From the NCBI GenBank assembly GCA_001557505.1, contig LSAX01000001.1, positions 1,488,001 to 1,552,000 of the forward strand: a stretch of DNA of 64,000 nucleotides. Reading direction: 5' to 3'. Within the stretch, counting starts at the first letter, position 1, and every line of letters starts with the position of its first letter. Both the position numbers and the translations under genes were made by a program. The notes under the pieces are model-generated. The model was not told the origin of the DNA. It made no database searches and was given only the letters and a program-made list of their open reading frames with translations. The stretch is from Reticulascus tulasneorum (lineage: Eukaryota; Ascomycota; Sordariomycetes; Glomerellales; Reticulascaceae). Below are positions 57,381-64,000 of this stretch, piece after piece.

Positions 57381-60193
57381 GGGACAGCAAGACTTACATA
57401 GAACGCTCCCCATATGGCGACGAAGCAGGTTCTCGTCTTCGTTGGCTCACCCTAGACTAGAGGGCGCAACTGGGCCAGCAAAGATTTCATTTCATTTACA
57501 AAACCTCAAGAGGATCAACCTTATGAGGATTAGGGGGACTGCGATACCATAGGGAGCATACGGCGTACGGCAATTGCATTTGGGAGACTGGACAAGTCCT
57601 CCCCGCCAGTGTAAAAAATATTTGGGCATATATGCACCGATCATAGTTAAAAGAGTTGAGACTAGACACGAGAGGGTCAGATGGATATTGCAGGAGAAGA
57701 TATTGATGTCGACAAAAATGTCCACAATTACAGATACTTTCCACTTTTACTTGGAGGATTCCTGTGAGATCAGCGTGCCATTCTTGTAATGTGCATTCAC
57801 CAGTAGCCGCCGACTGGCTCACATACGGAGTACGAGCTCCCGGATGACGAAAGGACGGGGGTCAAGTGTGCCGGTTGGGTATTCCATCATCATCAAGAAA
57901 GCTGCTGGAAATAGCAATTTCGATGTATTTTGGGTCGCTCTTGTGAGCAATCATGCTTCCCGATGGTTCTGATATGTTGGGCAGCATTTTCCAACATGCG
58001 TAACCCTGGCAGACTCTATGGCAGACCCACGGCCGGATTTTGGAAGCCTCACGTCTCAAGGCACTCCATCACCGCCCAGCGATACAACCGAGATTTGACT
58101 TATCTGGAAGGTTTTGTACGACGGGATAACATGGCTAGACATGTCGCATGTCGCATGTGGTCTTGGAATTTATGGTGAGGCCAATGCGTGGGCACAGCCA
58201 CATCACAAAGATGCTGTTAAAGCAGCAGCGATGGCAGTATGCGCAGTTGCAAAATCGGCCCATGCAATTCGCCTCAGATTCACTGCGAAGGGACATCATG
58301 CACAGCAAGGCCACCGGTTGCCTGGAATTGGGACTTTTAGCGTGCCTCACCGACTTTTACTTGAGCTTGCCATCCTGGAAACCCTTTGCAATTCCAGATA
58401 CTAGCACCAGAATCAAATCTTTGTTACAGCTATCGAGAGGCTTTTTTTTGTTTGTCTTTCTTCCCAACCCCCAATCCCCCCGCGGGCCCCATTCAGGCCC
58501 CAGGGTAGGTACCCGTAAAACCGGCAGGCAAATCTATAAATGGAAGCGCACAGGGGACGAGGGAGGAAGAGCGATGGGTACAGGGTCTGAAACCGCTACG
58601 AAGTCTTTACCTTCGAATAAGCTTCCGTGATTGTCCCGCTGATTGGGGGGGCCCCTGGGATGGTACGCGGACGACTGATGTCATATGGGGGTCCAGTCTG
58701 GAGGTCGGGGCCACGAGTCCTGGGGGGCTATGCTGGATGGCATTCCGCAAGAATAGGAGGGCGAGCGACTGGTGCAGCTGGACTTTGCTGGGATGGGGGA
58801 TGATCGTCGGGGTATAGGGCTGTTGATGGGGTCTGTTTCGAGAGACCAGGCGGACTGCGCCTCCTAACTCGACTGCATGCCCCGATCTGGCGCGGCTGCT
58901 GGAAACCATTCCCAGAGGGCCAGCGACGGGGCCTCTGAGCCCCAGGTGCTTTCGAGATTGTGATGTTCAAGTTGCACATTTGATGTCCGGAGTCGCACAT
59001 GCGAGCATGTCAGCCCGGGATGTTGGGCAAACTCGTTCTGGACGATGGCGGGATAGAAGCAAGTGAAACAGAAGATCGGAATGGCAGTGCCGTTCTCCTG
59101 AGCCTCCTTCCAGTTGGTGTTCTCGGTGTCCGAGGATTGCAAGACAACTGTCTGCCATGTCTACACTAGGTGACCTGATCCTCGGCAGTGGAGTCATTAC
59201 TACCTACCATAGCAAAACAGCGGGCAAGCTGCGATTCTACATTCACCAGGTAGGTATGTACTTGGGCGCGTGAGTGCTTGTGTGCAGACCTTACTTTGAA
59301 TACCTGGGGTAGTTCGGTACTCCGTGATACGGTCCCGAGATTCCTCGCTCGTTACATGCATCATGTTCGTATCGCTCCCTCCTCCGGCAACGCAGCACTG
59401 GAAGGATGAACATGTGTCTGTCGCATTTCGCAGAAGGTTTTGCCCATTTCGATATGCCCATTCGCCCGCGACCGTGGCCCACCTCCAGGGCCAGCGCCCA
59501 ACCAAATCCATCGTCGGTCGCTTGAGCTTTTAATTGATTTGCCCAATTTCGGTAGCATCCAACGGCGCGGGCCACCAGAGTCAGTCACAGGAGGAGCAAT
59601 AGCGCTGGTTGATAGGCGTGTGCGATGCGTTGTCCGTCGCAAAAGGGCACCAAAGGAAAAAAGGGTGCCCTGCCAAGCAGCTGCCACCAGTGAGCAGAGA
59701 ATGGACAATGCTCTTGTTCCTCTTTTGCCGATTCATCTCATGTCATCCTACTACTATTGTTGGCATTTTACCACGTTTTTTTTCCTCTTTCCGTCTGATC
59801 CCGCAGGGTATGGAGAGCAAAGATATCTGCCCGTCTCACGGTGAGATCGGCTAGCGACATAGCTTATCACACGAAATGCCAGCGGCTAGAACATCTTTAA
59901 TCTACCAAGGGGGGAGCTACATACACACAGTACGGCGATAAAAGTAACAGTGATCTGTACGTACCATTTTGGGATTGTGCGCGGGTGCGGGAAGAGTGTG
60001 TCGAAGAACTGGCCGAGAAGCGAACAAGCGTAATTTTTCCAATTTCGGGTCCTCGACAAGCGCGCAAGATAAAGTGGGAAGCCCACACCCCCATCAGAAT
60101 CCTTTTGCGAAAGAAGCAAGTCGCTTGAGCAAGAGACACAGACGCTGCCTTTCCCTCCTCTCCAACAAACCGAGGAGAGTCACTTGCCCTCTT

Positions 60194-60214
60194 CTTGTCT
60201 TGTCTTGTCTTGTC
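60194..60214. repeat. TTGTC short tandem repeat
   Basis: Four tandem units of TTGTC/CTTGT, seen directly. Confidence 0.85.
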
Positions 60215-60362
60215 CCTTGTCTTGCTTCGCATCGCTCCGCACCGCTCGTGTCGCACTCGTCGCTCATCACCTTATCAAGCCCCAAGCTACCTGCTACAGA
60301 ATTATCCCCGGCCACTTGTCTGGCTCCCGCTTCCCTTTCCTCCTTCTCCCGCCTGCTTCAGA

Positions 60363-60395
60363 CATACCTACATACATACACATATACCTACATAC
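60363..60395. repeat. ACATAC-type simple repeat
   Basis: Imperfect tandem ACATAC/CCTACATA units in the CrzA upstream region. Confidence 0.75.
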
Positions 60396-61454
60396 TGTAC
60401 ATACCACAGCTTTGCCCTATCGGAAGACAAAGGCAAGCCCAGGGCCCTCGAGTTCGCAACGGGTGCCAGGCCTACATAGAACTGCCCGCCACCAAAATTG
60501 CGAAACCCAGAATCCTTTCGTCCCCGGCCAGCGCATCAAGACTGTTTCGCGTTTGCGACTTTCTACGTATCCCGCGTACTGTACTGACTGAACCGTTCGG
60601 CCAACAACATAACATCGCAGGTCCTCATTTACGGCCACTGCCTCGTCGTCGCTCGTCCGAACTAGGCCATTAACCGCTCGGCGGCAAGATTATACGGCAA
60701 AAGATATTTTGGGATACACGTCGTTGGCTAGCTCCAAGCAAAGTTGGCATTCAAGCATAAATCATCGACAGGCACTTGGAGGTGTACCGGTTTTGACGTA
60801 CCAGAGAGCAACTTCCCCTCCCCTCCCCCGATCCTCAAACGTGCACAGCCTTGTGGGCGGAACCCCAGATTGGCTGCCTTTTCGAGTGTGGAGCGAGCGA
60901 GCGAACAACCTGAGAGAGCAGCAGAGCCAGAAAGCAGCCCAGAGCCCAGAGCCCAGAGCTCAGGAGAAGCCGCCAGACACTGCAGACTTTAGGAGGACGG
61001 TCCCAACGACCAACGGCCTTGCCCTGCTGCCAGAGCAAGCACCAAAATCCCCCCTCCAAATTCCAACCCCCTCCCCCCCCGTCTCGTCTTCTTCCCCCCA
61101 AACTTTCAAACTCTCCTCCCCCAAAAAGAAGCCATCGCTCAAAACACCTTGCTCCGGTCGCAAAGCCCCCGCCACCAGAACAACAAAAAACGGTGACATT
61201 CGCAAAACGGCACATCGTACAAATTAATTATCGGCACTTGAATTAGCGCGGCTCCTTCTAACGTGATTCCAACCACCCAAGGCCTCGAGGCGACCGACGA
61301 ATCGTCGTCGTCCACAGGATCAAGTCCCCCCCCCCAGTTGGGTGTGCGGTCAGCTCGCGTCAGCACAGCCCCTGGGGCAGTGCGGTGCCTGAAAGGCTGA
61401 CTTCGAAATCTGCCTCGCCCCGATTCTAAAGACAGCAACATCACACAACAAATC

Positions 61455-63601
61455 ATGGATCACCAAGGTCAACGCGGGCGCTCACCGTCTGCGGGGCATC
61501 AACAGCCTCATATAAAGCAATCCCATTCTCCATCGCCGAGTCCATACCAGCCGAACGAACAGTCTATTGGTCTCGGACTCGGCTTGGACCCATCAACCTC
61601 GCAAGCCTTCACCGGAGCCTCAACCACTGACTTCTCCACATATAACACCACCAGCAGCTTCCTCAACAGCCAGCAGCCGCAGTCCTTCAATCAGTCCTCT
61701 CTCAACGACCCCGGAGCCTTCTCGACCCAGAACCAGACCGGCTTCCTCGACCCCAGCTTCAGCGGCGCCGACTTCTCCTTGTTCCCCCCAACCACCACCC
61801 AAGGAGAGCAGTTCAACGCGCCTCTCTTTGACCAGACCCTCACCCAGACGGACATGAACAATATGGCCATGTCTCAGGCCCACCACTCCCCTACTCCTCC
61901 TCACCTTCTCAAGCCCGACCCCCACCAACCCGGCTCGGCGCAACATTCCCCGGCGTTCAACCAGCATCAGTTCTCCCCTTCTCCCGGCCACTCCAGACAT
62001 GCGTCGCTGGGACCGGAGGCGGCCCTGCTGCCGAACCAGCTCAGCGAATGGACCCAACCACAGTTCCAGGGTCACAGGAGGACCCCATCGGAGTACTCGG
62101 ACAGATCCTCTGCTGCCCCTTCTCCGAACCTAGTCAGCTCGGACTCGTTCGACGCGCCAGATCAGGGCCACTCTCCAATGCAAAGGCCGTCGGATGCCGG
62201 GCTATACCAGGAGATCCAGGGTTTCAATAACTTCAGCATTTCCGACCCTGCCCACAGCAGTCCTCATCTTCACGGACGAAGCCCTTCGCACAGCCCGGCC
62301 ATCTCCCCTCGCATCCTTCCGCAGTCCATGCCCGAGCTCAACCAGCCAACAAACTTCGGCATCGGAGGTCAGAACAATGCTTATGGGAACAACGCTTACG
62401 CTGGATTGACGGCGCCTGAGGCCTTCCCGACCCTTCAGCAACCGGGCGCGAACTCGGACATGCCACACATGGCTCCAGCCATCAACATCGAGTATGCGCC
62501 GACGTCGAGGCAAAACAGCTTCGAGCCACCAAAGCCCCCGATGGATCAGGATTCGCTGACCCCGCCCGATAGAGGTATGCAAGACAAGCAAGAACTTGGT
62601 GGTACTAAGAAACTAACAAACATATTATAGGCCGGCCTAGAGCGCGTCCTCGGGCGGTTACGGATCCTTTCAACAGCGGCGGTGCTGCCATCAACAGACC
62701 CCTCCCAGCGGGTAGCCTGTCGCCACACCTCGGCTCCGATCTGTCTGCTCGATCAGATTCGTCCCGATCCCTCTCGCCACTCGATAGGCAAGCCATGAGC
62801 CCGTCGCGCAGACGCCAGTCGACCTCCGCCGTGCCCAATAACGTGATTGCTCTGCGATTGGCAGATCCCGAATACCAGAACTCGCAAGACAATGGCAGCG
62901 CGAAGAGAGTTCAGAAGCACCCTGCCACCTTCCAGTGCACACTATGCCCCAAGCGATTCACACGTGCCTACAATCTTCGGTCGCATTTGCGGACCCATAC
63001 AGATGAGCGGCCTTTCGTTTGCACTGTTTGCGGTAAGGCGTTCGCTCGCCAACACGATCGCAAGCGCCACGAAGGACTGCACTCTGGCGAAAAGAAGTTC
63101 GTCTGCAAGGGTGACTTGAAAGCTGGAGGCCAATGGGGTTGCGGACGGAGATTCGCCCGCGCCGATGCTCTGGGCCGCCACTTCAGATCTGAGGCTGGGC
63201 GCATCTGCATCAAGCCACTTCTTGACGAGGAAATGCTCGAGCGACAGCGCCTCTGGCAAGAGCAGCGCATGCAACAGAACATGCAAAACATGGCTGTTTC
63301 CCAACCACCTATGGGTATAGACCCCAACCAGGGCTACCCCATGGATCCCAACGGAGGTTACTCGCTGCCGGCTGCCCTGTTGGCGCAATACCCTGCCCTC
63401 GCGCAAATGAACTGGTCCGGCCCCGAGATGAACAGCGGCATGGAAGACGAGCTCTCCGGACGGTCTTCGTTCGATGCTAGCGACTACGATGATGCCGACG
63501 ATGGCGGCTATGTCAGCGGTCCCGGTACTGGGTTTGGCGATGGAGGCATGAACCAGAATTTCGGGGAGATGGGCTACGCTAGTGACTACGGTGGTCGCTA
63601 G
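61455..63601 (+). CDS. crzA: CrzA/Crz1-type C2H2 zinc-finger transcription factor
   Basis: Two exons, 61455-62574 and 62631-63601, give 696 aa. Crz1 is dephosphorylated by calcineurin when cytosolic calcium rises, then enters the nucleus and activates calcium, cell-wall and ion-stress genes. The N-terminal 370 residues are Gln/Ser/Pro-rich, with repeated SPS and HSP segments that suit phospho-regulation. PAINIE at 341-346 fits the calcineurin-docking PxIxIT consensus (inference). Zinc fingers start near residue 475: [19 protein letters not shown], then [19 protein letters not shown], then an irregular third finger with a long loop (FVCKGDL...[17 protein letters not shown]). The linker is HTDERPF. 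The C-terminus is acidic ([11 protein letters not shown]). Finger sequence and domain order point to Crz1 rather than other C2H2 factors. Confidence 0.93.
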
Positions 63602-64000
63602 ATGTCCCCGGGTGCTATTATTCTTTTTTATCTATGATCTTCTTGCTCTCGGCGAACGCGGCATTTCTTGCCATATGGGCGCCTTTTTTTCGACCTCGGG
63701 TGTTTGGCGTTCCAACAATGTGGGTTTCTGAGCTTCCTTGGGGAACAGCCAGATGTACCGGGTCAGATGGGTTGGCTGGACTGCAGGAGCGCAGTCGCAG
63801 ATCTTGGGTTTACTTTTTGTTTGAGCAGTTAGATGGCATTGCTTATAGATACCAATTTTTGAATAACCATACTCGAACCTCACAAGAACCTCTCTCGCTT
63901 GCAAGTGCAGACACATATGGCCATGATTGCTGTGAAGTATGGCAGAGGAGACCACCTTTGATAACAGCGCTATGCCCGATGCGGCGATACCACTCAAGGG
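63602..64000. other. 3' flank of the CrzA gene
   Basis: Probable 3' UTR and beyond. The only sizeable open frame (minus, 63997-63632) has no domain and is not called. Confidence 0.55.

Larger units (their letters stand above)
57381..61454. other. Intergenic DNA upstream of the CrzA gene
   Basis: About 4 kb. A 92-aa minus-strand frame at 59142-58864 looks mildly protein-like but is unsupported. From about 60180 the sequence is rich in C/T, TTGTC and ACATAC repeats, probably the long promoter/5' UTR of the zinc-finger gene. Confidence 0.5.

Noticed and set aside
58864..59142. 92-aa minus-strand frame
   Set aside because: Somewhat protein-like but single, without signal peptide, domain or neighbours that support it.
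63632..63997. 121-aa minus-strand frame at the right edge
   Set aside because: Lies in the CrzA 3' flank and has no recognisable feature.

Overview
This window is nuclear DNA from a filamentous ascomycete (Pezizomycotina, most likely Sordariomycetes; the class is inferred from the gene set, not proven). Genes are split by many short GT-AG introns, mostly 45-60 nt and a few up to about 160 nt. The set includes Rim15 kinase, CrzA/Crz1, alternative oxidase, mitochondrial P5C dehydrogenase, Mdm31, Pno1 and two eIF3 subunits. Intergenic DNA is long and rich in C/T runs. No tRNA, rRNA, CRISPR array or intact transposon was seen. Exon coordinates were built by hand from splice signals, frame continuity and family conservation; most joins close in phase.

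Layout. 0.5-6.35 kb (minus): a nine-exon gene for an ankyrin protein of about 1807 residues whose N-terminus looks like a nucleotidyltransferase fold. 6.6-9.3 kb (minus): a secreted cyanovirin-N (CVNH) protein between two blocks of coding-like fragments. 10.9-13.75 kb (plus): PhoD-like phosphatase. 14.6-16.5 kb (plus): delta-1-pyrroline-5-carboxylate dehydrogenase. 16.9-18.0 kb (minus): a possible small membrane protein and a protein with three PPxY motifs. 19.1-20.3 kb (minus): bHLH transcription factor. 22.2-24.3 kb (minus): MFS transporter related to phosphate/Git1 permeases. 26.7-32.4 kb (minus): Rim15-type PAS/kinase/receiver protein. 32.4-39.5 kb: gene-poor, with homopolymer tracts, one doubtful membrane ORF and what looks like a decayed gene at 37.2-38.2 kb. 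39.5-40.5 kb (minus): PlsC-type acyltransferase. 43.2-44.8 kb (plus): bZIP factor. 45.3-47.1 kb (plus): eIF3d. 47.5-48.7 kb (minus): Pno1/Dim2. 49.1-51.4 kb (plus): Mdm31. 52.2-53.4 kb (minus): eIF3j/Hcr1. 56.1-57.4 kb (plus): alternative oxidase. 61.5-63.6 kb (plus): CrzA/Crz1.

Together the genes are mostly core housekeeping, signalling and stress functions. Two local themes stand out. Small-ribosomal-subunit functions (eIF3d, Pno1, eIF3j) lie within about 8 kb, and Pno1 shares a 432-bp head-to-head promoter region with Mdm31. A PhoD-like phosphatase, a PHS-type permease, a bHLH factor and Rim15 all lie between 11 and 32 kb. Both may be chance. The accessory-looking parts are the NTase-ankyrin gene, the CVNH gene with its flanking relics, and the 33-39 kb gene-poor block.
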